Assembly (NCBI GenBank): GCA_050084985.1
Contig: JBITNC010000001.1
Span: 182,404,001 to 182,468,000, forward strand
Reading direction: 5' to 3'
DNA from: Nageia nagi
Lineage: Eukaryota > Pinophyta
Length of the DNA stretch: 64,000 bases
The position numbers and the translations under genes are program-made. Below the pieces are notes generated by a model that did no database searches, was not told where the DNA came from, and worked only from the letters and a program-made list of their open reading frames with translations. Below are positions 36,300 to 47,722 of this stretch, piece by piece (position 1 is the first letter of the stretch; each line of letters begins with the position of its first letter).

Positions 36300-36340
36300 A
36301 CCTCTCAAATTTCTAGGACTACCCATATAACAAACTTATA

Positions 36341-37009
36341 GATGAAATGATCAATAAAGAAGCTCATCAAAAAGACTTTAACAAATCCTTAGCCCACATG
36401 AAGCCAACTTTGGTCCAATCCTATGCTTCTCCTTATAACACTAGAAGGAATCATCACCATGAAACTAAATTCAAAATGATAGCACTTGTTAGCCATGATT
36501 ATATAGAAGTTTGGAAACCTAGATAGTCACATAGATAGTATAGTGAGTTCCATAAGGATATTAGTGATGTCTTGTATGCTTTAGTAACCATGAACTTGGT
36601 CTATTATCCATGAATGAAAGAGCCTCCCCATATTAAACTTGAGGGCTATCAAGCACACCACTTTCATAACTTTCATAGGAGAGTTGATCATGCCACATAA
36701 GAGTGAAAATATATTTTAAATATAATCCAATACTTACATGATAAAGGTAAATTTAAATTTGGCCATGAAGTTTCAAATGAGATTTTGTAGCAACATAAGT
36801 TTAACCCAATAAATGATAGTTCAATGCATCCTCAAAATAGAAGGATGATGATATTTAATAATCCATTTCCATAATTTAAGAAAGTAGAGGTTGATGATGA
36901 TGGTAACAAGTTGTAGAGAAACAATATGAGTATCCCACAACCATAACCACAATAGCAAGTTCAATAACTTCCAAGACTAGGTATGATCCTTGATGTTGAT
37001 GGTGTTTAG
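36341..37009 (+). pseudogene. gag C-terminal fragment of another gypsy element (E)
   Basis: One reading frame of 223 codons with about a dozen stops and no frameshift. It starts DEMINKEAHQKDFNKSLAHM and contains EFHKDISDVLYALVTMNL. A degraded Cys/His module follows (HHFHNFHRRVDHAT, then KYILNIIQYLHDKGKFKFGH), the text typical of the knuckle and following linker of Tat/Athila gag. It then continues Asn/Gln/Pro-rich (NNPFP; MSIPQP). It is not part of D's gag and lies where D's 3' LTR should be. Confidence 0.6.
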
Positions 37010-37702
37010 GCTATTCAATAAAATGTTTCATCATATTTTTTATTTTTACATGCCCTTTTTCATTATTTTGCCCAAATATGCAATGTATTATGTGAAATTT
37101 TATGTTTTTATTTTTCTATATGTGAGTGATGGTGTTGGAATCTAGTGCTATCACTCTATTCATTACTTTGTTTTCCTTAAATTTTGATTTCATATTTCTA
37201 ATGTATCTATCTTGTTGTAAAAAAGGTATATTTATTTATATTTGATTTATGCTTTTTGGCACACATTTGCAAATTTGACAAATTAAACATTAGACTGTAA
37301 AATGTGTTTTATTTTCATTCATTAAATTTTGGGTCTCTTCTTCCATTAATTAGTTCATATCTTTGGTAGGTATCTCCTTTTTGTCTTAATATATTCCTCT
37401 TATCTAAGTGTTATTTCTCAATTATGTGCAAGTTTGTTTCTATTTTTTTAATCTTTTGTATGTTCATATTAGCTAAAAATGTTATGTTTACAATTTGATT
37501 ATCAAGAATATATTCATTTTAAGCTTAACTTTTGCTAAAAAATGTGATTCAAAATTTTATTTTTGCTTGATTTTTAGCTCCACTTTTGCCAAAATTTTAT
37601 ATTAATTGCTTCAAATTAAAATATGCATATCAAAATCTCAAACATAGTCCTAATCAATTAAAATACAAACATCAAATATAACACATCTTATTATAACCAA
37701 AC

Positions 37703-37753
<51 letters not shown>

Positions 37754-38270
37754 AAAAATTATTTTATGTTTCCATAAGTCATAAAATATATTTCTATAAA
37801 CAATATCATATAAAAATAGGTTAACTAATACATAATTCTAATCCCCCCATGAGAACTTTGACCCACATATGGATTCCTAGTTCTACTCCTAGACCTCGAC
37901 CTAGATTAGTTAGTAGATATGGTTTCTAATGTCTATTTGAATTGAAGGATTTGGTTATCCTTAATTGTAAATAGGTCCTATAGCCTCTTTAGCTCCTAGT
38001 GTTACATCATATAGGGTAGTGTCTATGGTATCTTAATCTATTCTCATATGACATCAATCTAGTCATCTCAAAAATTTAGCTATAACTATAGGCCCACCAC
38101 CTTTGCTTGTAGCATTGCTATCTACATATCCAACCCTATGTCATAAATACTTTATCAATTTTAATCCATAATTAATTATAAAAGCTAAATCCCTAGAGTC
38201 TAGATATACTTGAGGTATCTATATATAGAGCTACAACTCCCAATGAGGATAGTGCATATGGATCAATTGG
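37010..38270. other. Non-coding stretch with (AT)n tract
   Basis: No gene is seen. An uninterrupted AT dinucleotide tract lies at about 37,708-37,747. From 37,850 the text may be the decayed C-terminal tail of the minus-strand PMD pseudogene that follows. Confidence 0.5.
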
Positions 38271-39640
38271 TTGGGTAGGTAGTGGAGCATATCCTATATC
38301 CATGGTCTCCTCACCTACTATATTTATCTCCTCCTCCTCCCCACATCCTCCTAATCACCTTCCTCATCATCCTTGAGACCTAGTGGTATAGGCCTCACCA
38401 TGTCTCACCATTGTAAGTACTATATAGTATGCTAATGAAATGATGTAGGTACCTTGGGAAAATAATCCTTTGGTGTGACCCAATCCACACTCCATTTTAG
38501 TATGGCCATCACTATTGATAAAATTATTTGATACTAATAATATCTAGCCAGATTCAATCACACCCTCTATACCAATATATCCTATGTCATGTTGAACTAT
38601 CTCAACACTTAATTATAATGGTAGAAGTCAGTCACCTACCTATGACCCTAGATGTGACATGGATTTATGATCCATGACAACTCATCATCTAACTTCTTCT
38701 AAACTACTAGGTCAAAATATGGGACCCACAACATGTCTACATCATCCAAAAGGTTAAGTAGCCTTGGACATTGCTTAACTCCTTAAGGAACTCCTACCCA
38801 CTATGTTATCTACCATCTAAACTAGTGGGCCATATTTACTCATGTCATTGCATGAGGATACGTACAAGCCACACTAATATACTCATATGCCTAAGCCTAA
38901 AGAATGAAGGAATGGGCTACAATCCTACCTCCCTTCTTCATAGATATAAAACTATGCAAATCCTTGTATACTATGACCAATATATAGAGTTCCCATGTAT
39001 ATTTATCCCCATAAAGGTATATCCTTTGCACAATATGAATGAGCCTTGCATGGAAGCACTCATAGTTCTTATCACTACGTAGGATGGTATCGATAAGAAC
39101 TACTACATCCAACCTAAAATATTTGGTATAGTCTTGCTCCTTTGGTGGAATATATACTATGTTATGAAGGGATGCATCTTTCTTCTACTGTTGATAATAT
39201 CTAATCCCTATCATCTAGTAACACTGATCCTCCATCTCAGCCATGGTGAATTTCACCCTCTCTATTAGTGTACCTTTTATGGGTACCCATAGAATTTGAT
39301 GGATGTTGGTCAGGGTGATCATCATATTGCCTACAAGAAGGTGGAACATGTTAATATCATCACACCAATGCTCTATGAAGGCTATCAAAAAGTACTTATC
39401 CCATGGGATCCACATGATTACCCTCAAATACCTAAGCTCAAATGCCTTTATCCATCCCCTCTTATCTGGTGTTAACATAAAATCTATGACTATGTCCATG
39501 ATTGGACTCCATGACTTGCATTGCATCAAGTAGGCCAATATTGCATCGAGATCAATTAGGAAGTGTATCAATAACATGGCATATGATAAAAAAGTAAACA
39601 CTTAATAATTTAAAACTATAAATTTAAAATATATTCCTTT
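38270..39640 (-). pseudogene. Second PMD-type pseudogene
   Basis: The minus strand holds an open 128-codon piece (39,215-39,601) with FHLLVGNMMITLTNIHQILW and VPIKGTLIERVKFTMAEMED, clearly parallel to FHLPTGEMTITMEDIHRL of the gene at 33.75-36.17 kb. Further downstream come a GRIVAHSFIL-like stretch (38,897-39,112), AYEYISVA, NLLDDVDMLWVPYFDL and ELSWIINPCHI, in changing frames and with many stops. It is a different PMD lineage from the one in D and is far more decayed. It could belong to the 3' side of F (same strand) or be the antisense gene of a lost plus-strand element. Confidence 0.65.
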
Positions 39641-42600
39641 CATGTTATTTTTAAATTTTGTGCTACATATTTCATAAATTGTGAGTGCATGCTTATTCCT
39701 TGAGTTTTTACAAGTATCATTTTACAATTTTTATATGAAATTGATCCCAATGATGATGCCTAAAACCTAGCAACACCACTCCATTCTAGCCCCCATTTTT
39801 CAAATACTTTAGGAACCCATGAGCCTTAACCTATTTTGTATGGTAAAATATTATCTCATTTCCCTCCATGTATGCCCAAAACTATTCCTACATTTTTACC
39901 CCTATGTTTTGAAATTTTTCCAAAATTGCTAAAAACTAGCCTAATTCAAAAATGTAAATTGATGTGAAAAAGCTTCTAAATATTACATAAAATAAGAAAA
40001 AGAGATAATTTTTGAAACCTAATATCCCTCATGTGAAGAATAAATAATCAAATCCTAATGACCTTATTGAAAGGTTATCTATTGAGACATATCAACCATA
40101 AATACAATAATCAAGCCTATACTGCAACACAATCTCTCCACAAGCCAAATAGGGACACCTAACACCTTATGGAAAAGAGCTCAAATCACTAAATTAGAAA
40201 TGAATAAATGAATCTAATTCTACCTACTTAAAACTAAATTGGAAATTCATTTTTCCAAATTCACTTCCTAATCTTGCTTATTGCTCAAAATGGAACTCCT
40301 CTTTACCATTAACTAGCTACTCACCCATCTGGGTTCTTTTTCTTGATAATATTCTATATCTCTAGTTGAGTGATGTTTATACCTTCTAATGTTGTTGTTG
40401 ATTCATGTTGTAGCTTTATGATAAATTTCATTTCAAAATTTTGCAAAAAATTTATTTATCAATTGGTCAAAACCCCTTTGGAGCATTTTGATTAAACTCA
40501 AAGTGAAATGAACATCAAATTTCATGTTACCTATTATGTTCTATGAAATTATTTCTCTTTTTACCCTCATGGATATGACATAGTCTTGTTAGGATTTTAT
40601 TTCTCTATAAAACTCTTCCTTACCTTAGAGACAACACCATATTTTGAGCATTGCTGCTAGGTTATACTTACAATTTAAAACATGTTTTCATTTTTATATG
40701 GCTTTCATGCACTTAAATGAAAAAAAATGCTTACTTTTCAAATACTTACTAAAAATTTTGATTTATGCTCATTTTGCATTTCATGTTTGATAAAATTGTA
40801 AATGTATTGCAAAATTACTATTTCCTTATTTATCATATCATAAAATGCAGGTTTTTCAAAATGTCTTACAATTTACATGCTGTTCAAATAAATTTATTTT
40901 TCCAATATTTAATTGAATACGTTTTCAAATTTCTTATCCATAAACATCATTTCTTATCAAATACATGTTGCTTAACTTGCTTATGATATCTTGCTTAATG
41001 ATTGCTTATTAATATAATACTTTTTTCAAATACATGTTTATTAAAAATATTGGTTATCATTCTTAAACTGATGACTATCATACTAAATACTTATCACATG
41101 GTTAAAATTTGGTTCATATGATATATTGCTTATCATTGGCCTCATTTATAAGGAAGGGGCACATTTTTCATGATGGATTTAGGCATCAAGATAGTCATTC
41201 ATATCATTAACCTCATTTGTAAGGAAGGGGAAATCTTATTAGCTAATCCATGGCAACATGGTGGCTTGGGAAAATCAAGTTGATCACTCTTATTATTTGA
41301 TATATTTGTAAGTAAGGGTCATTATTATCATTTTTTTCCTTTATAAGGAAAGGTAAATCTTATCATTTAGTACCTTTGTAAGAAAAGTCCATTCATATCA
41401 AAGTTCATGGCAACATAGTGTCTTAGGGAAACCAAGTTGATCAATCCAAAATTTCTTATCATCTTCATCTCAACTTGGTGGGTAAGTCACCAAGGACAAG
41501 TTTTCTTCCTTATCACTTATCATACTTTCCATATCATGTTTATATTTCAAATATATTATGCAAAAATATTTCTTATTTAAGCTCTTTTCAAGTACCTTTT
41601 GCTTTGCCTTGGATTTCTCCTATGATGTGAGAACCATATTGTCATAACCAAGTCAAATAAGAGGCATAACATAAAAAAAAAGTAGGGCATCTAAAGATAC
41701 CACCATATCACAAATTTTTAAGGAGTATTTTCTTTCTTAACTTCTTATACTTTGAATTCATGCTTTATTTTTCTTTTGTCTCAAAAGTATCAAAGCATAT
41801 TCAAAGTGCGATATCTATTAACACCTAAAAAGGAATTTTGATTTAATTAAAATATCTTTTTATATATTTGAAATAATTTATTTAATTTATTAAATAAATA
41901 CTCTTTTCCATATGAACTCTCATCTACCTTTATGTTTTATGGTAACAAGTCAGATTAATATCACAATAAGCAAAAGGAGTAGCCTTAGTACTAGACCTAC
42001 TTCCTATAAAGATGGAGGGTTTGTGCATGATCAAAGAGATGATATGATAGGATGTAATATTTAATCCTTGATAGGTGGTAATATACTTGTATCAATCTTG
42101 ATCGATGTTTCTAAACACCACTTATCACCTTTGGATTTTATTATACTCTAAGCTCTACATTCCTATGATCTTTCATCCCTTTGCAATCATAATTAAGTAC
42201 ATCAAAGGTGGGATGACGACATCAATCTTAGACATGAGGCATTTTGGAAAGGTAGCCAAGAACTATCATTAGGTTTCTATCATCATTTTTGTGTTGAGCC
42301 CTGAGTAGTGGCTCTATATTTTAGAGAAGCTCATCATTCATCTTCTCTTGATTTAATCTCACCTTTTTTCATCATCACAGGTAAAATTGATACCCTCATT
42401 ATAGCTCAAAATGGAAAGTTATTAAACACCAATTTATCAATGAAATGAGCCCCATTTTGTTACCATGAAAAGGACTCTTATAGAGTACAAATTTAAACAC
42501 TAATAATAGGAGAATCTTTGACCATGTGGATAGATCAAGAGGAAGCTAGTCTTGGAAATTGATGTTAAATAGTGCATGCTCTCATGGAAGCTTATGTAGG

Positions 42601-43200
42601 GAAAATGATAGTACCAAGAAGATATGGATATCAAGGGGAGAACATTAATTTATTATGATAAACTAAAGATATATAAACAAAAAATAATCATGATTTTTTT
42701 GATATAATTCATATCAAAAATGCAAGCTCATGAATGCAAGCAAAGCACAAATAGATTCGAGAAAGAGGGCATAGTAAGTCGTGGAGATGACTCAATATTT
42801 AATCAAATTTGAAATCAAACTCTACTACCATTTCCCAACATCATATGGGATATATACCCATCCAAATATAGTTGAATATGGTTTCACATAAGGCTTGATA
42901 TAAATTTAAACTCAAGAACCATTTACTAGCATTTTGTAATCATGTTCTAGGGTGGAAGCTCAAGAAATTGGTCTACACCATCAATACAAATTATGAGGGA
43001 GGTATGGGATCCATGTAGGGGATTGGGATTATATCCAAGTTGGATATTGCAAGATATGTAGTAAGTTGAGGACCAAATATAGCACCCATCTCTCTTTTGG
43101 CAAGGTTATCATGAGAATGGAGGAAAATAACACTCCTTTATATGTGGTGAACTCTACCATATAAAAGAGTAAAGAGTACAAACTCTAGGAATAGATTAAA
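39641..43200. other. Long AT-rich stretch, no gene recognised
   Basis: I find no convincing coding frame on either strand. Between about 41,130 and 41,480 short degenerate repeats of the type TTTGTAAGGAAGGGG and ATGGCAACATGGTGGCTTGG occur several times. This resembles a retrotransposon leader or 3' region, but I cannot assign it. Confidence 0.4.
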
Positions 43201-43403
43201 TAGAATATATTTTCACACATTTAATGATGTTAAGGTAAATAAGTAATAAATATTAGTAACAAATATAGTACATGGGTTCTAAAGAAATTCAAAACATAAT
43301 CCTAGAATATATTTTCACACACATAATGATGTTAAAGTAAAGAAGAAATAAATATGAGTAACAAATGTAGCACATGGGTTCTAAAGAAATTCAAAATATA
43401 ATC
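43201..43403. repeat. 101-bp tandem duplication
   Basis: TAGAATATATTTTCACACA starts at 43,201 and 43,302. Both units end with ACATGGGTTCTAAAGAAATT followed by CAAAAYATAATC. Confidence 0.9.
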
Positions 43404-43405
43404 TT

Positions 43406-43500
43406 GTTTGATTTGGAAAATGAATTTTAAGAGTATTTAGTAATTCATTTTCTATACTTTGATGATGCTATCTTTTTGAAAACTTAAAAAGCAATCAATG
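43406..43500. repeat. Hairpin segment shared with 18,341-18,415
   Basis: An 11-bp stem GAAAATGAATT (43,416-43,426) / AATTCATTTTC (43,442-43,452) encloses a 15-base loop. The same text, with one arm base changed, occurs at 18,350-18,392, and similarity continues through CTTTGATGATG. It lies exactly where the reading frame of F's integrase ends. Confidence 0.75.
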
Positions 43501-43519
43501 TTTAAATTTGTGAAAGAAA

Positions 43520-44449
43520 TATGAGGTGAAAGAAATATATCTCTAACTTCAAATTTGACCTAGGAAGATGTTTTCTTGTCAAAACACTTCTTAATAGTTT
43601 GTTGTTGATACTAGAAGGATTGATATGCTTTATTTCTATCCTTTTCCAACTTCATCAACTGATTGAATCTTGCTTGTAGTGGCTCAAGTTATAGTATTCT
43701 AACCCTTGTAGGATCTTTAATGTAGGTAACTCAAGATGAATTGGTAATACTGGTCTCTTACCATAAACTAATGCATAAGGGGATGTCTTGATGGTTGATT
43801 TGATACTGATCCTATTTGCCTATAATGCATAGTTTAGTTGTGTATGCCATTATCTGGGATTCCCTTCAATTATATTTTTCATGATATAGGTTAAGTTTTT
43901 ATTTATTGATTTAGCTAACCTATTTCCTTGCAGGTAATAGTATGAGGAGAACATCTAGTAGATCCTATACTCAGCAACAAATTTTGACAAATTAGCTCCA
44001 ATAAATGTAGGACCATTATCTGATACAATAGTCTATGGGATGCCAAAGTGAGTAATCAATCTCTTAACCATTTCAATAACTACCTCTTGATCTTTATTCT
44101 TACATAGGATGGCTTCTAACAATCTTGTGAAATAGTATGTAGCAATTAAAACAAACTTGTGTCCTATTGAAGAATTTGGTTTTGTAACACCAATGAAGTC
44201 TAGACCCCATTATTGGAAAAGTTTTACAATAACCACAAGCTTGAGAGGCATACCAACTTGTCTCCTTTTTCCCACATATTTGTTACATTTTTCACACTCT
44301 TGAGCTATCTTGAATGAATCTTGAAACATAGTATGCCAATAATAGCATGCTTGTAATATTTTTGCCATAGTAGTAGGACCACTAGAGTGTCCTCCATAGA
44401 ATCCATAATGAAATTTATGTAAAATTCTCTGGGCTTCATCCTGAGTCAC
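43520..44449 (-). pseudogene. Integrase remnant of element F
   Basis: The open piece at 44,210-44,449 holds a complete zinc module: KFHYGFYGGHSSGPTTMAKI and CEKCNKYVGKR. The core keeps TIVSDNGPTFIGANLSKF (second catalytic Asp intact). The catalytic Glu position reads GNRLAKSINKN, that is Lys. The C-terminal end reads KKCFDKKTSS then KFEVRDIFL, where similarity to B stops near 43,520. Confidence 0.87.
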
Positions 44450-44619
44450 ACATCTTCATAAGGTATGATCAAAATTCTTCATATAAAGGTGGTCATATAT
44501 CATCATAAACTTTAATGCTTGTAATCCAAATCTACTTTGTTGAAACTTATCCAAAGATTAAGGATATTTTCTAGTTCTAAAATTAAAATTAAATTACTTT
44601 ATCCAATCATTCTCTTGAT

Positions 44620-45130
44620 TGAGATGCTCCTCATCCTCTATGATAACAATCATGTGTGTAGCCTTTTCTATATTTTTATAGATGGATATTCCCCTTATTA
44701 TCTTATTTAGTTTAATTTTTGTATCATATTCTATTATTTTTATGATCCAACTAGCCTTTCCTTAACCTAACTCTCCTTGGATAATATAATTTCTTACATC
44801 TAAGTGGATGGTATATATAAGGATTTTATTGTGGGACACATAATGTTTAAACTTTTTAAGCCCTTTCATTATGAAAAACACTTATTTTTTAATAAATGAG
44901 TACCTTGATTGGTGTTTTGTGTAGTGTTTACTATGAAAGGTAATAGGATGTTCTTCCTTCTGATCATCCTTCTATGATAGGATGGTAGCAACACTCTTCT
45001 CGGCTCCATATGCATACATGATAAAATCTTTTAAAAAATTAGAGTTTTTTAAAATAAGAGCTTTTTATTATAGCCTTTTTAATGTCCTAAAAATCTTGCT
45101 TTACTTATTTTGAATAGGATAATACAACAT
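44620..45130 (-). pseudogene. Gypsy-type RNase H remnant of element F
   Basis: The minus strand reads FIMYAYGAEKSVATIL, then KKDDQKEEHPITFHSKHYTK (in pieces), VFFIMKGLKKFKHYVSHN and ILIYTIHLDVRNYIIQGE. As in B, the first catalytic Asp is missing from the first strand. Integrase follows after a short linker, with no second RNase H between. Confidence 0.75.
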
Positions 45131-46260
45131 CTTTCTTTAACATTATTGTGATTGGAAAAATATTATCTAAAAAATCATTAATAAATTTTCTAACAAAATT
45201 GATTTGACCAAGTAAATATTACAAGGCCTTCTTGTCGGAGGGAAAAGATAATGCATCAATAGCTTTTACTCTATCTAGATCAATTTCCAAACTCTTTTTG
45301 AAGACAATATGACCAAGCAATTTTTTTTGGTTAACCATAAAAATAGACTTTTTGGAATTGATAGAAATCTCAAATTCTATACATTTTTCATAAACTTACC
45401 TAAGATGAAACAAGTGGTTCTTTTTAATTTTGGAAAACACTATGATGTCATCCAAGTAGACCAAGATTATCTTGTTTATCAAGTCACCAAAGGCATGGTC
45501 CATAGCTCTTTGAAAGTAGCCCCAACATTAGAGAGACCAAGTAATTTTTGTTAGTTAACCATAAAAGTAAACATTTTGGGATTGATAGAAATCTCAAATT
45601 CTATACATTTTTCAAAAAATTACCTAATATGAATCAAGTGGTCCTTTCTACTTTTGAAAAACACTATGATGTCATCCAAGTAGACCAAGATTATCTTATT
45701 TATCAAATCACCAAAGGCATATTCCATAGCTCTTTGAAAGTATCTCCAACATTAGAGAGACCAAAAGGCATTCTCTAAAATGCAAATATCCCTTACTTGG
45801 TAGTGAATGTAATTTTGAATTGATTTTCATCCTTTACTTAAATTTGATTAAATATTGAATAGCCATTAATCATTGAAAAGTAGCAAGCTCTAGATATTGT
45901 ATAAAATATTTTCCCCATGGTAGGAAGAGGATAATTATCTTTGAGAAACACTTAGTTTAAATTTTTGAAATCTATGCACAATCTATTTTCTCCACTCTTT
46001 TTTCTTACTAAGATTAAATTTGCTAACCAAGAAGAATGATTGATAGGATAGATAATTTTGGCATCTAGTAGTTTAAGTAACTCTTGCTTCATAGCCTCTT
46101 CTATTCTTGGGTTTACTTGCATATATGTTTTCTTGTATGGCTTAACTTTTGGCTCTAGCTCAATGGTGTGCTAGATCACATTCTTATCATATGTCTTTAG
46201 ATCATCATAATTCTAGGCAATTAACTTCAAAAACTCATGGGTAATCTAAAATATCATCTT
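45131..46260 (-). pseudogene. Reverse transcriptase remnant of element F with duplicated active site
   Basis: The domain opens near 46,180 with IELEPKVKPYKKTYMQVNPR and MKQELLKLLDAKIIYPINHS, then ILVRKKSGENRLCIDFKNLN and RMPFGLSNVGDTF. The palm region with YLDD is present twice because of a 224-bp tandem duplication. YLDD codons lie at 45,671-45,682 and again at 45,447-45,458. Thumb-like text (DKKALQYLLGQINFVRKFIN) follows. RT cannot fold with this insertion. Confidence 0.9.
45311..45758 (-). repeat. 224-bp tandem duplication inside RT of F
   Basis: The unit at 45,311-45,534 is repeated at 45,535-45,758. The hexamer GACCAA stands at the left end, the junction and the right end, suggesting a microhomology-driven event. 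The copies now differ at many positions, so the duplication is old. B, the closest relative, has a single copy. Confidence 0.92.
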
Positions 46261-46559
46261 TTTTTCTTCAATAGAGCACTCTGATCCAACCTTTATGCAT
46301 TTTTCATGTTCAACTTCTAGCTCAACATTTCTTTCCTTTTGAATAGCTAAAGTTTTATCTTTTTAAACATATTTAGAATCAAATAACCATTCAAAAGAGA
46401 TAAATCCTTAGGAAATAACATAACTTGTGAGTTGAATAACATATGACTCTTGAAATTAGTTAGGTAGTTCTTTAACACCAAAAATATGAGCTACTACTTC
46501 ATATGTAAGGAAATTGATAATATGCTCATCAAAGTCAAATACCTATAAAAAATTTGTAG

Positions 46560-47076
46560 TGACAAGCATGTATAGCCTACATAGGATTTTAACCTCACAA
46601 CTTCCTCACTTGTGATGAGTAGGATTGTAATATGCTCCTTTAACCTCAAGTGCATCAACAACTTGATTGTACATCCTAGGAATAGAGATGAAATTGATTT
46701 CCAAAAATGACTCAAACAAGTCCCATACTCTATTTATGTAGGGCTTTAGATAAATATGTTTCACACTAATCTAGTCTTTGACTTGCTTTATGACTAGTTT
46801 AGAATCACCATTCATCATTAGGCATCTAATGCCCATGTTGATTACTTTGGATAACCCTAAATAGGGGGATTCATATTTAGCAATATTATTTGTGCAAATC
46901 CATGTGAATATGAGTGAGAACCTTCTCATGTGTCCATTTAGTGATTTTAAAATAGCATCCACACTATAACCATGTTTACATCTAGCCCCATTGAAGTACA
47001 TCATCCATATCTCATGCTCTATTTCAACTTTGAATGAGATTGGTTGCATATTCTCATGTAAATAGTAGTTACCCAT
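46560..47076 (-). pseudogene. Archaeal-type RNase H between protease and RT (element F)
   Basis: The open piece at 46,771-47,076 begins MGNYYLHENMQPISFKVEIE and carries MMYFNGARCKHG (catalytic Asp changed to Asn). It continues with WICTNNIAKYESPYLGLSK and GIRCLMMNGDSKLVIKQVKD: the Glu and second Asp motifs are recognisable. After a stop the text RVWDLFESFLEINFISIPRM and NQVVDALEVKG closes the domain. RT starts about 400 bases further on. The domain order therefore is protease, archaeal RNase H, RT, RNase H, integrase, as in B. Confidence 0.88.
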
Positions 47077-47359
47077 GCTAATCTTAGTGACCTAGTAATT
47101 GAGGTCATTAGTTGTAAGGATATTTGTGGTCAATAGTGTCTCTTTGAGTGTATCCCTCTCAAATACTTCCATTGGTCTAGAGCCATTCAAACAATTTTCT
47201 TTTATCATCTTCTTAAGAAGAACACATTTAGTTCCTTCAATTGGGATTTTAACCTATTTATTTTGGAAAGAGAGTAGAAGATGTGTATAATCTAAAGCTA
47301 AGTATCCTCCTAACTTTGTAGTATATTCTCTATATAAGGATATTCCAAATAGGGGGAAT

Positions 47360-47722
47360 ATCAATGATAATAATATCCTGGAGGACATAGATATCATGGA
47401 ATGCATATAGGGTTATGGAAACTTCTTTTACACTACCAACTACATCTACTAGTGAAGAATCTAGGTGTATTATTCTATCTACACATCAAGTAATATATAA
47501 TTTCATCTCATTTACAACAACTTTGGGAATAACAATAATGGTATCTCCAATATAAATCATATAATTATTAACTATCCAACCTTCTAACCTAAGGGATAAA
47601 TAAAAAGGTGGAGACCTTCTTATGCCTATAGGAGCTGGAGGAACATCATCAAAAATTGTAAATACTACATTACCCTTATTTACCCTATTTTTAATATTTT
47701 TAAGCTTCAAAACTTCTTTCAA
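47360..47722 (-). pseudogene. Aspartic protease remnant of element F
   Basis: The 78-codon open piece at 47,486-47,722 has FTIFDDVPPAPIGIRRSPPF and then RLEGWIVNNYMIYIGDTII. The active-site Asp-Thr/Ser-Gly-Ala reads Tyr-Ile-Gly-Asp, so the catalytic Asp is lost. It continues VVVNEMKLYIT, then DVVGSVKEVSITLYAFHDIY, aligned with the same region in B. Confidence 0.78.

Larger units (their letters stand above)
19943..36320 (+). mobile_element. Element D: Tat-like retrotransposon with extra ORF and antisense PMD gene
   Basis: It has a 5' LTR, a repeat-rich leader, a single-frame gag-pol (22,683-30,605), an extra ORF (30,691-31,721), a structured 3' region, and an antisense PMD gene (33,754-36,173). 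The polypurine tract and 3' LTR that should follow are not found; unrelated gag sequence starts by 36,341. The element is dead: there are many stop codons and the RT active site is changed. The remarkable point is the lack of frameshifts across 7.9 kb of gag-pol. Confidence 0.85.

Noticed and set aside
45309-45778. Two similar plus-strand reading frames of 76-81 codons side by side
   Set aside because: They are antisense shadows of the duplicated RT segment of element F; the minus strand shows YLDD and flanking RT motifs.
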